Positions 25,551 through 35,838 of a stretch of 64,000 bases of DNA are shown in pieces. Within the stretch, counting starts at the first letter, position 1. Every line of letters starts with the position of its first letter. The stretch spans positions 310,001-374,000 of the forward strand of contig NZ_JANAVO010000004.1 in NCBI RefSeq assembly GCF_024213555.1, read 5' to 3'. Source of the stretch: Allokutzneria sp. A3M-2-11 16 (GTDB lineage Bacteria > Actinomycetota > Actinomycetes > Mycobacteriales > Pseudonocardiaceae). Made by a program: the position numbers and the translations under genes. The notes beneath the pieces are model-generated. The model searched no databases. It was not told the origin of the DNA and saw only the letters and a list, made by a program, of their open reading frames with translations.

Positions 25551-26374
25551 CCGGACTGCGCGCGCACCACATCAACTGCGGCACGATGCACCCGCCGAGC
25601 CACCGCCTCGTCCACGGCGAGGGCGGCCTGTTCAAGCCAGCGGTGATGGTCTGCCACTGCCTGGTCGTGGAGACCGACGAGGGCCTGGTGCTCGTCGACA
25701 CCGGCCTCGGCCTCGGCGACGTCCAGGACCCGAAAGCCACGCTCAGCACCGTGTTCCGCACCGTGACGCGTCCCGTGCTCGACCCGGAGGAGACCGCGGT
25801 CCGGCAGGTCGAGCGGCTCGGCCACAAACCCGAGGACGTGCGGCACATCGTGCTGACCCACCTCGACGTCGACCACGCGGGCGGCCTCCGCGACTTCCCG
25901 TGGGCGAAGGTGCACGTGCACCAGGTCGAGCACGACCGGGCGCTCAACCCCACCGGAGCCGAAAAGCGCCGGTACCAAGGGAAGCAGTGGGCGCACGGTC
26001 CGGACTGGCAGACCTACGCCGAGGCCGGTGACCGGTGGTTCGGCTTCGAGGCGGTGCGCGAGCTCAACGGGCTGCCGCCGGAGATCCTGCTCGTCCCGCT
26101 CGCCGGGCACACGCACGGCCACACCGCCGTCGCGGTGGACACCGGCGAGAAGTGGTTGCTGCACGCGGGCGACGCGTACATGGTCCACGACGAGACCGAT
26201 CCGGTGCGCCCGCGCTCCACGCCGGGGCTGGCGTTCTTCCAGAACCTGATGCAGGTCGACGGTCCCAAACGCAGGGCCAACCAGCGACGGCTGGGCGAAC
26301 TCCGCGCCGCGCACGGCGACGAGGTCGAGATCTTCTCCGCGCACGACCACGCCGAGCTGCGGCGCTACCTATAG
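25547..26374 (+). CDS. Metallo-beta-lactamase-fold hydrolase (lactonase-like)
   Basis: A 275-residue MBL-fold enzyme. The metal motif HLDVDHAGG (HxDxDH) is at about residue 104, AGHTHGH supplies the third-site His, and LLHAGDAY the bridging Asp. Overall layout resembles N-acyl homoserine lactonases (AiiA type), which open lactone rings, though other esters or phosphoesters are possible. Cytoplasmic. It overlaps the TetR stop by four bases, so the regulator probably senses its substrate. Confidence 0.88.
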   Translation: MTGLRAHHINCGTMHPPSHRLVHGEGGLFKPAVMVCHCLVVETDEGLVLVDTGLGLGDVQDPKATLSTVFRTVTRPVLDPEETAVRQVERLGHKPEDVRHIVLTHLDVDHAGGLRDFPWAKVHVHQVEHDRALNPTGAEKRRYQGKQWAHGPDWQTYAEAGDRWFGFEAVRELNGLPPEILLVPLAGHTHGHTAVAVDTGEKWLLHAGDAYMVHDETDPVRPRSTPGLAFFQNLMQVDGPKRRANQRRLGELRAAHGDEVEIFSAHDHAELRRYL

Positions 26375-26383
26375 TTCGGTCGC

Positions 26384-27118
26384 ATGAGCACCGAACCGCG
26401 TCGGCGCCGCTGGGCGTGGATCATCGCTGTCGCGGCCGTCTTGACGCTGGCTTCCGGCGCGACGCTGGTCCTCGCTTTCCCCTCGATCGCCGCGACCACC
26501 TGTCCTCGGTGCTACGGGCTGGTCCCGGTGGAGGACGGGCTCTACGCCGAACGCGACGTGTCGGACGCCGACCGACAGCGACTCGTCGCGTTGCACCGCG
26601 AGGCGAACCAGCGCGTCACCGACTTCTACGAAGGACGCAAGAGCAAACCGATCGTGCTCGCCTGCCTCACTCCCGAGTGCTACAGGCGGATCGGCGGCGG
26701 CGGGGAACGGGGCGTCGCGGTGGGCAACCAAGCGGTGATGTTGTCGCCCCGCGGCATCGATCCCGCCATCGCCGCGCACGAGCTGTCCCATGTCGAACTC
26801 CACGCGCGACTGGGCTCAGCGGGCGAGGTGCCGCAGTGGTTCGACGAAGGACTCGCCGTCCTGGTCTCCGACGATCCGCGTTTTCTGTTGCCGCGCAACG
26901 TTGCGGACCGTTGTCGCGTCGCTGCACAGGGGCCTCTGCCGCAGACGCTGGACGAGTGGTTGCGCGCCGCCAGCGCCGATGAGCAGATGTACGCCAAGGC
27001 TGCCTGTCAGGTGCACCGGTGGGCGGAGGCGCACGGCGGGCGACGGGCGGTGCTGGCCCTCGTCGACCGGCTGAACCACGGCGCGCGCTTCGCCGCATTT
27101 CCCGTTTCGTACTCTTAG
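26384..27118 (+). CDS. Membrane-anchored gluzincin-like metallopeptidase
   Basis: A 244-residue protein with an N-terminal signal anchor (WAWIIAVAAVLTLASGATLVL) and an extracytoplasmic domain carrying HELSHVELHARLG and, 25 residues on, WFDEGLAVLVS. Together these give the HExxH...E zinc site of gluzincins. It probably trims envelope peptides. Its last codons and stop (PVSYS then TAG) are provided by the left arm of a palindromic repeat, so the natural C-terminus was probably replaced when the repeat arrived. It starts 9 bp after the MBL gene. Confidence 0.82.
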   Translation: MSTEPRRRRWAWIIAVAAVLTLASGATLVLAFPSIAATTCPRCYGLVPVEDGLYAERDVSDADRQRLVALHREANQRVTDFYEGRKSKPIVLACLTPECYRRIGGGGERGVAVGNQAVMLSPRGIDPAIAAHELSHVELHARLGSAGEVPQWFDEGLAVLVSDDPRFLLPRNVADRCRVAAQGPLPQTLDEWLRAASADEQMYAKAACQVHRWAEAHGGRRAVLALVDRLNHGARFAAFPVSYS

Positions 27119-27163
27119 CGGGATTTGGGAGCGCTCTCTTTCCCGCTAAGAGTACGAAACGGG
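27101..27163. repeat. 63-bp palindromic repeat, copy 2
   Basis: Arms of 23 bp are perfectly complementary (23 of 23), with the same GGGAGCGCTC centre as copy 1. Where copy 1 has a G:T mismatch, this copy has G:C. The left arm is read through by the metallopeptidase gene and supplies its stop codon. It lies between convergent genes. Confidence 0.95.
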
Positions 27164-27165
27164 GT

Positions 27166-27233
27166 TCTCCCCTACTGCAACCCACGATTGAGTGAACATG
27201 AGGGGAGATAGCGCATGGGGTGGAGTCTATCTC
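27166..27233. terminator. Nested inverted repeats after convergent genes
   Basis: TCTCCCCT (27166-27173) pairs with AGGGGAGA (27201-27208), and GAGATAG (27205-27211) pairs with CTATCTC (27227-27233). The two hairpins are mutually exclusive and lie just past the end of the minus-strand operon, so termination of that operon is the simplest role. Confidence 0.45.
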
Positions 27234-27241
27234 ACGTTGTT

Positions 27242-28069
27242 TCAGCGCAGGCCGACCTCGGCGTGGGCGCGGCCGTCCACCAGCCAACGTCGTCCCCGGA
27301 ACACGACCTCAGCCGTTGCAGCCTCGGAGTTCACGCAGACCGCGGTAGCGCCGTCGGGATCGGTGTAGTCGACGCGAACACACCGCGAAGGGTCCTGCGT
27401 CACCGTGACATCAAGCCCCAAACCGCGCACTGTCCACACAGGAAGCTCGATGCGCGCGGTGAAGCGAAAAGCGGACAACAGCGGCCTTCGCGGCCAGTCC
27501 ACTCCGGACAGTCGAAGCTGAACCAAGGGCAACGGACGGAGCCGGGGGCGGCGAGCGACGGCGGCGACGATCTCCAGCACGTCACCACCGCCGAGGTCGG
27601 CGTGCAACCACGCCCATCGGTGTGCGTTGCCGTGACCGTAGATCCGGGCGATCGCACCGGGCGCCGCGCGGAGTTCCCACGTGCGACCGCCCACGGTGAC
27701 GGTGCCGGTGAACCAGGTGAGAACGCGGGGAACCACCTGAGCAGCAGGGAGCAGGCCGGTTTTCCAAGCCCAGCGCGGAAATGTGTACAGCGGCGCGCTG
27801 CCGTCGTCCTCAGCGGTCAGGGACCACTGGCTTCCGACAAGGAGATCTGGCTCGCGGCCGACGACGGCGGGCACGGGGCCGAAGCGCTCGAACACGGGCT
27901 CGGCGTCGGGCGGGAAGACGGCGATCCACCCGTGTTCGTGCGCCACGCCGTCGCGGGACGCGAGCACCTCGACGTGCACCCAGAAACCGGTGCCGGTGAC
28001 GGGATCGGTGAAAGTCGTGTACCAGACTTCGAGCCGCCCTGGCCTGCCGTCCCACTTCGGGCCGAACAT
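27242..28069 (-). CDS. Unknown protein of the GMC-oxidoreductase operon
   Basis: A 275-residue soluble protein with no recognised domain. It begins MFGPKWDGRPGRLEVWYTTF and is rich in Trp and beta-strand patterns (TGTVTVGGRTWELRA; SGVDWPRRPLLSAFRF), resembling a lipocalin-like or carotenoid-1,2-hydratase-type beta barrel, but this is only an impression. ATG 28069 with GGGAAGGGG upstream starts right after the oxidoreductase stop. Last gene of a four-gene operon, so a role with that enzyme's substrate is likely. Confidence 0.75.
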   Translation of the reverse strand: MFGPKWDGRPGRLEVWYTTFTDPVTGTGFWVHVEVLASRDGVAHEHGWIAVFPPDAEPVFERFGPVPAVVGREPDLLVGSQWSLTAEDDGSAPLYTFPRWAWKTGLLPAAQVVPRVLTWFTGTVTVGGRTWELRAAPGAIARIYGHGNAHRWAWLHADLGGGDVLEIVAAVARRPRLRPLPLVQLRLSGVDWPRRPLLSAFRFTARIELPVWTVRGLGLDVTVTQDPSRCVRVDYTDPDGATAVCVNSEAATAEVVFRGRRWLVDGRAHAEVGLR

Positions 28070-28071
28070 GA

Positions 28072-29577
28072 TCACCCCTTCCCGGGGAGCGGGACGTCCC
28101 GCGCGGGGCGCCCGGTGCTCTCGACAATGATGCGGCTCGCACGCTCGGCGAGCGCGGCGATGGTCAGCGAAGGGTTGACGCACAACGATGTCGGCACGGC
28201 GGAGCCGTCGGTGACGAACAGCCCGGGATGCCCGCGCACCTCGTGCCGGTCGTCGAGCGCGGACGTGCGCGGGTCGTCACCGATCCGGCAGCTCGCCAAA
28301 GGATGCGCGGTGACCGAACCCGCGAAGTCGCGCCAGGGCTTCACCGTGGACAACCCGCCGCGCTCCAGGATCGCCTTGGCCTCGTCGTCAGCCAGGGCCC
28401 AACCCCGAAGCGTGCGCGAAGAAGGCCGGTAGCGCAAGGAAGACCGCACGACGGACAACGCCAGCCGCAGTCCGCTGCCGGACGGCGCGGGCGGCCCGAA
28501 GACGCCTTCGTTGTCGTCCTCGGTCATCGCGAGCACCGACAACCACGACGCCCACTTCGCCCGCGCGTCCCGCGCCGAATCGCCGAACCCCGTGTCGGCC
28601 AGCACATTGGTGATCGCCGGGAAATAGATCTGCTGCAAGGAAAACCGCTCGTACTCGGGCTGAACCGGATCGAGCCGGTCGAAGCTCATCGTGTTGATCG
28701 GCCGCCCGACCGCGAAACCCTCGTACGGCATGCCGAGCTTCTTGTCGTCCACCACGGCGATGCTGACCCGATCCCCGTTGCCGGAGAAGTACTTCCCCAC
28801 CGCGCCCGGCACGTCGAGCGCGGAGCGTTGCAGGATCGGCGGTGTGGCAACGGCTCCGGCCGCGAGCACGACGGTCTTCGCCTCGATCGCACCGATACCG
28901 ACGACCTTGCGGTAGTCATCGGGGTCGATCACGGTGTAGCTCACCACATAGCGATCACCCCGCGTCAGCGTCTGCACCTCGTGCAACGGCCGGATCTCCG
29001 CGCCCGCGGCCTCAGCGGCGGGCAGGTAGTTCAGCAGCATGGACCGCTTCGCGTCGAAGTCGCAGCCGGCGAGCATCCAGTTGCAGTTCACGCAGCGCTT
29101 CAAGTCCACCGCCAACGGAACCGGATTGCACGTGCGCCCAGCACGCGAGCACGCGGCGGCGAAAACACCGCCCGAGTAAGCGATCTGCGACCACTGCGGA
29201 ACTTCCACCGGAAGCGCCTGTTCGACACGCGCGTACCACGGATCAAGCGATGCCCGGCTGATCGCGCGCGGCCAGACTCGTCGCCCTGTGCCGCAACGAC
29301 GCTCGAACACGAAGCTCGGCGCGCGCAACGACGCTCCGAAGTAGACAACGCTCGACCCGCCGACGCAGTTGCCCGTCACCGCGGCGACCCCGTCACCCAC
29401 CACAAGATCGACAGCACGGGTGAACTCTCCCAGTCGCAGGGAGTGCGGGAACCGGGTCAGCCGAGGACCTCGTTCCAGGACAACGACTTTCGCCCCGGAC
29501 GCCGCGCAGTAGTAAGCCGGGACCGCACCACCGAATCCGCTGCCGACCACGACCACGTCGGCCTTCTCGAAGGTCAT
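28072..29577 (-). CDS. GMC-family FAD oxidoreductase (cholesterol-oxidase-like)
   Basis: A 501-residue flavoprotein alcohol oxidase or dehydrogenase. It has the FAD motif VVVGSGFGGAVPAYY at the N-terminus, the GMC signature NCVGGSSVVYFGA near residue 70, and C-terminal HPLASCRIGDD followed by LFVTDGSAVPTSLCVNPSLT, where the active-site His/Asn lies. It is closest in pattern to cholesterol-oxidase-like GMC proteins. Coupled to the upstream Tat-signal small subunit by ATGA; that protein may chaperone or escort it across the membrane. Substrate (sterol or other alcohol) not known. Confidence 0.9.
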   Translation of the reverse strand: MTFEKADVVVVGSGFGGAVPAYYCAASGAKVVVLERGPRLTRFPHSLRLGEFTRAVDLVVGDGVAAVTGNCVGGSSVVYFGASLRAPSFVFERRCGTGRRVWPRAISRASLDPWYARVEQALPVEVPQWSQIAYSGGVFAAACSRAGRTCNPVPLAVDLKRCVNCNWMLAGCDFDAKRSMLLNYLPAAEAAGAEIRPLHEVQTLTRGDRYVVSYTVIDPDDYRKVVGIGAIEAKTVVLAAGAVATPPILQRSALDVPGAVGKYFSGNGDRVSIAVVDDKKLGMPYEGFAVGRPINTMSFDRLDPVQPEYERFSLQQIYFPAITNVLADTGFGDSARDARAKWASWLSVLAMTEDDNEGVFGPPAPSGSGLRLALSVVRSSLRYRPSSRTLRGWALADDEAKAILERGGLSTVKPWRDFAGSVTAHPLASCRIGDDPRTSALDDRHEVRGHPGLFVTDGSAVPTSLCVNPSLTIAALAERASRIIVESTGRPARDVPLPGKG

Positions 29578-30080
29578 GGCGGGCTCCCGGCAGCCGTGGT
29601 CTGAGGGTGGCTCGGAGCGAGCCGACGCCCGTAGGAGTACTCCGGAAAGCGCCAGAGGCCGTCCGCGTCCGGCATGGGAAACCGCAGGTGACGAAGCCCG
29701 GGATGACCGCTCCGCGCGGCCTGCGCGGTGTTGAGGTGCGCAGCGCAATCGAACGCCGACGCACACAGCAACGCCAGCAGCACGTAGACCTCCCGGTCGA
29801 GCCCGCCGCTCCGCAACAGTTCGTCGACAAGAGCGGCTCGCTCAGCGGGATTCAGCGCGGCCAACGGCCGACCTGCCGACAGCACGGCGCGCGTGTCGAG
29901 GAGCGCGGCCATGCCGGGCAGAAGCAGCGCGAGACCAAGCGAAGGTAGCCGCAGCACGGTCATCGCCCCCGCCCGCGTCGCCCCGGGGACGATCGTGTCG
30001 GCGAAAGCCTCCAGGGCACCCGAGGAACGGCCGAGCGGGGCGACCAGGGCCAGGCCGAGCAGGCTCCTGCGGGAGATCAT
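29574..30080 (-). CDS. DUF5987-type Tat-exported small subunit
   Basis: A 168-residue protein with a probable twin-arginine signal (MISRRSLLGLALVAPLG) and a helical domain (LEAFADTIVPGATRAG) like the gluconate-dehydrogenase subunit-3/DUF5987 group. Such small subunits accompany GMC oxidoreductases and help export or cofactor loading. It overlaps the oxidoreductase start by ATGA and the preceding gene by four bases. The DUF assignment is from pattern memory and should be confirmed by a profile search. Confidence 0.75.
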   Translation of the reverse strand: MISRRSLLGLALVAPLGRSSGALEAFADTIVPGATRAGAMTVLRLPSLGLALLLPGMAALLDTRAVLSAGRPLAALNPAERAALVDELLRSGGLDREVYVLLALLCASAFDCAAHLNTAQAARSGHPGLRHLRFPMPDADGLWRFPEYSYGRRLAPSHPQTTAAGSPP

Positions 30081-30589
30081 CGGCAGAACAGGCTGGGCGG
30101 CAAGGGAATGCTGATCCCGGCGTCGAGCCGGATCAGGGCGTCGGCCAGCTCCGGCGAGTACCCGCGGACCGCGGACACGGCACCGTCCACAGTGGTCGGT
30201 TCACCGCCGATGCGGAAGTTCCGCACGCGCGCGGCGGCCCGGCCGGACCGCTTGTCGAACCAGTAGCTGCCGTCCCAGGCGACCAACGGCGGCTCACCCC
30301 GGCTGACCTGCACGCTCCAGTGATCACGTTGCCAGTAGCGGCAGGCGGGCACCGCGACGGCGATGCGCATCGGCTCCGCGAGCAGGAACCGCGCCGCACC
30401 ACCGTTGTCGAAGGTGATGTCCTGCTTGGCGTACTCCACGCACAGCGGATCACGCATGATCACGTGCCACGGCGGGCGCTCCCCCTCACCGAAGCTCAGG
30501 AACTCGCACGCGGAACCGAACGCCGGGTCGTGGTACGGGGCGGGCAGCACGGTGAAGGGCAGGGTCAGCAGGGCGACGAGCACGCGCAC
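30077..30589 (-). CDS. Secreted protein of unknown function, first gene of the GMC operon
   Basis: A 170-residue exported protein with a short signal peptide (MRVLVALLTLPFTVLPAP). The mature part has four Cys (SACEFL, PLCVEY, PACRYW, LFCR), possibly two disulfides, and a C-terminal helix that could be an alpha/beta element (SPELADALIRLDAG). GTG 30589 has AGGAGG 5 nt upstream and is preferred to the ATG at 30703. It overlaps the DUF5987 start. It is transcribed away from the kinase gene, giving a divergent promoter at 30590-30716. Confidence 0.78.
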   Translation of the reverse strand: MRVLVALLTLPFTVLPAPYHDPAFGSACEFLSFGEGERPPWHVIMRDPLCVEYAKQDITFDNGGAARFLLAEPMRIAVAVPACRYWQRDHWSVQVSRGEPPLVAWDGSYWFDKRSGRAAARVRNFRIGGEPTTVDGAVSAVRGYSPELADALIRLDAGISIPLPPSLFCR

Positions 30590-30716
30590 GGTGGCCTCCT
30601 GGTGGGTCGACCAGCAGCCCACCACGGAGATCGCCGCCACGAACCCGGCGTGAGACAGTCTTGAGACCCGGGAGCGAACCCGGCGGAACGCGGAGCGGAA
30701 CAACAGAGGGGTGGAC

Positions 30717-32027
30717 GTGACGTCGATCGGTACTGGTCACGTGGTGGGCGGGCGCTACCGGCTGGTCGCCGAGCTGGGCTCGGGCGGCTTCGGGCGGGTC
30801 TGGCGCGCGCACGACGAGACCCTCGGCGTCGACGTGGCGATCAAGGAGATGCGCATGCCGTCGGGGTTGTCCCAGGTGGAGCAGGACGAGCGGCTCGCGC
30901 GCGCCGTGCGCGAGGCCCGCAACGCCGCCCGCCTGCGCAACCACGAGAACATCGTCGCGATCTACGACGCCGTCACCGACGACGACCGACCCTGGATCGT
31001 CATGGAGCTGGTCCAGGGCCGTACGCTCGCCGAGCACGTCGCGGCGCACGGTCCACTGTCGACGGACATGGCGGCGAAGCTCGCCAAGGCGCTGCTGAGC
31101 GCGGTCGAGGCGGCGCACCGGGAAGGCCTGGTGCACCGCGACATCAAACCGGCCAACGTCATGCTCACCGATTCCGGCAGGGTGCTGCTCACCGACTTCG
31201 GGACGGCGGTCCACCACTCCGACACCGCGTTGACCGCGACCGGGATGTTCATCGGTTCACTGGAGTACCTCGCGCCCGAGCGGTTGCGCACCGACGGGCT
31301 GCCCGCCAGCGACCTGTTCTCCGTCGGCGTGGCCCTCTACCAGGCCGTCGAGGGAGTCTCGCCGTTCCGCCGCGACTCCCCGGAGGCCACGCTGGCCGCG
31401 CTCCTGCTGGGCGAGGTCCCCGCGCCGAGCCGCGCCGGGGGGCTGACGGAGCTCATCACCCGGTTGCTGGACAAGGACCCGGACACGCGGCCGACCGTCC
31501 CCGAGGCGATGGCCATGATCGGCGACACGGACGACACCAAGATCCTCACGAAACAGAGCCCGAAACAGAGCCCGACGCCGAAGCCGGGCCCGGCGACGTG
31601 GCGGAAGCGGCTGCCCACCGCCGCCTCCGGGATGCTGATGGCGCTCGTCGCCGCCCTCGCCGTCGTGGGTCTCTGGTACTCCGACCTCGAATACGGCGAG
31701 GACGGCTGGCAGTACTTCACGCTGGATCCGGCCGGCTACCACGGCAGCTTCGTCACGACCGCGTTCCAGCTCGTCGTCGTGCTCGTCGCGGGCCTGGTGT
31801 GCGCCGAACTCACGCGGTTCCTGCCGATCCCGGTCCGCCTCGCCGGGCTTCTCATCGGCGGCGCGGCCACCGTCTACGCCTTCCACGGGGTGGCCTACGT
31901 CGTGTTGTTCACCTACGAGTACGGGGCGAAGCCGACGCAGACCGCGGTCCTGACGGTCAGCGGGATCGTGCTCGCCGCCGCGGTACTGGCCTGGGCCGCG
32001 AGGAGATCGTCGCGGCCCAGGTCCTGA
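30717..32027 (+). CDS. Membrane Ser/Thr protein kinase (Hanks type)
   Basis: A eukaryotic-like protein kinase of 436 residues. The kinase domain (residues about 10-265) has the glycine loop GSGGFG, Lys in VAIKEM, catalytic HRDIKPANV and DFGTA, all intact. A KQSPKQSPTPKPGP linker leads to four C-terminal membrane helices with no PASTA or other extracellular sensor domain, so signals may come through the membrane part. GTG 30717 is preferred to GTG 30711 because AGAGGGG is then at 5 nt. Divergent from the GMC operon. Target proteins unknown. Confidence 0.93.
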   Translation: MTSIGTGHVVGGRYRLVAELGSGGFGRVWRAHDETLGVDVAIKEMRMPSGLSQVEQDERLARAVREARNAARLRNHENIVAIYDAVTDDDRPWIVMELVQGRTLAEHVAAHGPLSTDMAAKLAKALLSAVEAAHREGLVHRDIKPANVMLTDSGRVLLTDFGTAVHHSDTALTATGMFIGSLEYLAPERLRTDGLPASDLFSVGVALYQAVEGVSPFRRDSPEATLAALLLGEVPAPSRAGGLTELITRLLDKDPDTRPTVPEAMAMIGDTDDTKILTKQSPKQSPTPKPGPATWRKRLPTAASGMLMALVAALAVVGLWYSDLEYGEDGWQYFTLDPAGYHGSFVTTAFQLVVVLVAGLVCAELTRFLPIPVRLAGLLIGGAATVYAFHGVAYVVLFTYEYGAKPTQTAVLTVSGIVLAAAVLAWAARRSSRPRS

Positions 32028-32032
32028 CGCCT

Positions 32033-33556
<1,524 letters not shown>

Positions 33557-33563
33557 CTACCCG

Positions 33564-33755
33564 CTAACCGCAGCCGACCACGAACAGGCCGACGCGAAGC
33601 GCCTGCGCGTCCTGGGGCCGCCGCATCACCACATCGGTGACACCATCCTGCTTCTTCCGCCCCAGGAACAACGCTTCGACAACGAGGGCAGCGACACCGG
33701 TCACCAGGGCGGCCAGCAGGCCGATCCCGATGTGCACCAAGGCTTTCCTCACCAC
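33564..33755 (-). CDS. Small membrane protein
   Basis: A 63-residue protein with one hydrophobic helix near the N-terminus (HIGIGLLAALVTGVAALVVEAL) followed by a basic segment (GRKKQD) and a short tail. GTG start with GGGGAGGAG about 9 nt upstream. The DNA between argG and the MFS gene has no other credible frame. Function unknown; no domain recognised. Confidence 0.55.
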   Translation of the reverse strand: MVRKALVHIGIGLLAALVTGVAALVVEALFLGRKKQDGVTDVVMRRPQDAQALRVGLFVVGCG

Positions 33756-33829
33756 TGCCGCTCTCCTCCCCGCGGTCGAGGGGGAAGCGTCACAGACCGC
33801 GCTGAAATCGCGGTGAAATGACCTCCGCG

Positions 33830-35116
33830 CTACCGGAAGGCCGGGTCGCGACCGAGAACGAGGGTGGCGACGGCGGCGATGACCATGAAACCGGCGACCA
33901 CGAGCATGCCCAGCCGGTAGTCGCCGGTGAGGTCCCGCAGCCAGCCGGTCAGGTACGGGGCGAGGAAGCCGGAGAGGTTCGCCAGCGCCGCGATCACGGC
34001 GATGCCGCCCGCCGCGGCCGGACCGGTCAGCAGCGCGCCGGGCAGCTGCCACCACACGGGCAGCGTCACGAACGCGCCGACCGTGGTGATCGTGATGGCG
34101 ACCATCACCAGCAGCGGTGACGTCAGGTACAACGCGATGCCGAGCGCCAGCGCCGCCGGGACCAGCGGCAGCGCGATGTGCCGGATGCGCTCGCCGAGCC
34201 GGTCGGATCGTCGCGCGTACAACCACATCGAGACCGCGGCGAGGCCGGAGGGCACGGCGGTGACGAGGCCGATCTCGGTGATCGAGAGCTGCACGCCGTA
34301 GGTCTCGCGGAAGCCCGCGATGATCTGCGGCAGGAAGTAGGTGAGCGCGTACAGGCCGCCGCTGATTCCGAACCCGATCAGCGCGACGACGTACAGCCGC
34401 ACGTCACGCAGCGCCGCACCCAGCGTGCTGTTGCCGTGGCTGACGACAGCACCGGCCTCGTTGGCCAGCGTCTCCCGGATCGCCGACCTCTCCTTGTCAG
34501 GGAGCCAACTCGCCTGTTCCGGGCCGTCCGGCAGGAGCTTCGGCACCAGGAACCCGAGCAGGATCGCGGGCGCGCCCTCGGCGAGGAACATGAAGCGCCA
34601 CCCGGCCAGTTCCGGGACGTCGAGGTTCATCAGCAGCGTGGACAGCGGGGTCCCCACGGCCACGGTCACCGGGACGGCGACCATGAACAGGGCGGTGATC
34701 TGGGCCCGCCGCGCGCTGGGGAACCACTGGGTGAGGTAGAAGATCATGCCCGGCAGGAAACCCGCTTCGCAGGCGCCGAGCAGGAAGCGCAGCAGGTAGA
34801 AGTCCGTCTCCCCCTGGACGAACGCGGTCCCGGCCGCGCACAGCCCCCAGCTGACCGTGATGATCGCGATCCACCGCCGGGCGCCCAGCCTGCGGAGCAC
34901 GAGGTTGCTGGGCAGCTCGAACACCGTGTACCCGACGAACAGCAGGCCCGCGCCGAGCCCGAAAACCGTTGTGCTGAAGCCAAGATCGGCGTTCATCCGC
35001 ACCGCGGCGATACCGACGTTCACGCGGTCCAGGTAGTTCACGAAGAACAGGACGGCCATGAACGGCAGCAATCGCAAGCTCGCCCGCCGCACTCCGCTGG
35101 CCAGATCGTGATCCAC
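33830..35116 (-). CDS. MFS transporter, anion:cation symporter type
   Basis: A 428-residue carrier with 12 predicted membrane segments. It opens RLLPFMAVLFFVNYLDRVNVGIAA, the N-terminal signature of the phthalate/tartrate/glucarate permease group, and has the MFS loop RRLGARRW and a central cytoplasmic loop with GPEQASWLPDKER. It likely imports an organic acid by proton symport. GTG 35116 follows GGGGGATAGAA. A repeat-associated GC-rich block with GGGCACAGTTTACGTGGTGT lies only 33 bp upstream and may contain its promoter. Confidence 0.92.
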   Translation of the reverse strand: MDHDLASGVRRASLRLLPFMAVLFFVNYLDRVNVGIAAVRMNADLGFSTTVFGLGAGLLFVGYTVFELPSNLVLRRLGARRWIAIITVSWGLCAAGTAFVQGETDFYLLRFLLGACEAGFLPGMIFYLTQWFPSARRAQITALFMVAVPVTVAVGTPLSTLLMNLDVPELAGWRFMFLAEGAPAILLGFLVPKLLPDGPEQASWLPDKERSAIRETLANEAGAVVSHGNSTLGAALRDVRLYVVALIGFGISGGLYALTYFLPQIIAGFRETYGVQLSITEIGLVTAVPSGLAAVSMWLYARRSDRLGERIRHIALPLVPAALALGIALYLTSPLLVMVAITITTVGAFVTLPVWWQLPGALLTGPAAAGGIAVIAALANLSGFLAPYLTGWLRDLTGDYRLGMLVVAGFMVIAAVATLVLGRDPAFR

Positions 35117-35148
35117 TTCTATCCCCCAGGTGGTTCGTCCGTTCGCCC

Positions 35149-35286
35149 CACACCACGTAAACTGTGCCCATGCTCCCCGACCGCCCCCGCACCCAACCCT
35201 CCGGCGGCCGCAACCTAGGTAACCCCGTTTCGTACTCATAACGGGAAAAAGAGCGCTCCCAAATCCCGGCAAGAGTACGAAACGGG
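35149..35286. repeat. Palindromic repeat, copy 3, with extended flank
   Basis: The 63-bp palindrome (35224-35286) is in opposite orientation to copies 1 and 2. Its arms differ at three positions. The 75 bp next to it (35149-35223) match the flank of copy 4 at nearly 90%, including TTGGGTGCGGGGGCGGT and TTACGTGGTGTG read on the minus strand. It lies between the VOC gene end and the MFS start. Confidence 0.9.
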
Positions 35287-35389
35287 TTCTTCAGCGACCT
35301 CAGCGCGGGATGAGGGTGGGTGCGAGGTGGGGCGGGCCCGTTGATGGTCCAGGGCGAGCATGGGTGGTGGTGTGCGCGCAGGACGGGCC

Positions 35390-35782
35390 TTAGTGCACGC
35401 AGAACTCGTTGCCCTCGACGTCGGTCATGGCGACGAAGTACTGGCCGCGTTCCCGGCCCACTCTCAGCACCGTGCCGCCCAGCGAAGACAGCCGGGCGAC
35501 GAGCGCGTCGACCCCGTCCGGGGCGCTGACGTCCAGGTGCAGGCGGTTCTTGACCCGCTTCTCCTCGGGCACGGCGAGGAAGCAGATCCGCCCGTCGCCC
35601 ACCGGGTCCGTGATCGCGGCGAAGCCGACCCGCTCCGCCTCCGGGAACCTGACCTGGTAGTCGTCCCACGTCGACCACTCCCCCGGCGGGGCCTGCACTT
35701 CGTAGTCCAGTGCGACCGCCCAGAACCCGGCCATCCGATCGGGATCACGGCAGTCGACGACCACCTGGAATCGTCGGGGCAT
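35390..35782 (-). CDS. VOC-family (glyoxalase-like) protein
   Basis: A 130-residue vicinal-oxygen-chelate protein made of two beta-alpha-beta-beta-beta modules. The first begins FQVVVDCRDPDRMAGFWAVAL, and the second holds RLHLDVSAPDGVDALVARL and TDVEGNEFCVH. Members include glyoxalases, dioxygenases and drug-binding resistance proteins such as bleomycin binders; metal ligands fit the HLD and NEF positions. It is probably cytoplasmic with unknown substrate. Followed by palindromic copy 3. Confidence 0.88.
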   Translation of the reverse strand: MPRRFQVVVDCRDPDRMAGFWAVALDYEVQAPPGEWSTWDDYQVRFPEAERVGFAAITDPVGDGRICFLAVPEEKRVKNRLHLDVSAPDGVDALVARLSSLGGTVLRVGRERGQYFVAMTDVEGNEFCVH

Positions 35783-35838
35783 CGCCCGAGCGTAGCCACC
35801 GGTCCCGCGCCGCTGGGGAGGCGCGGGACCGGCGTGGC

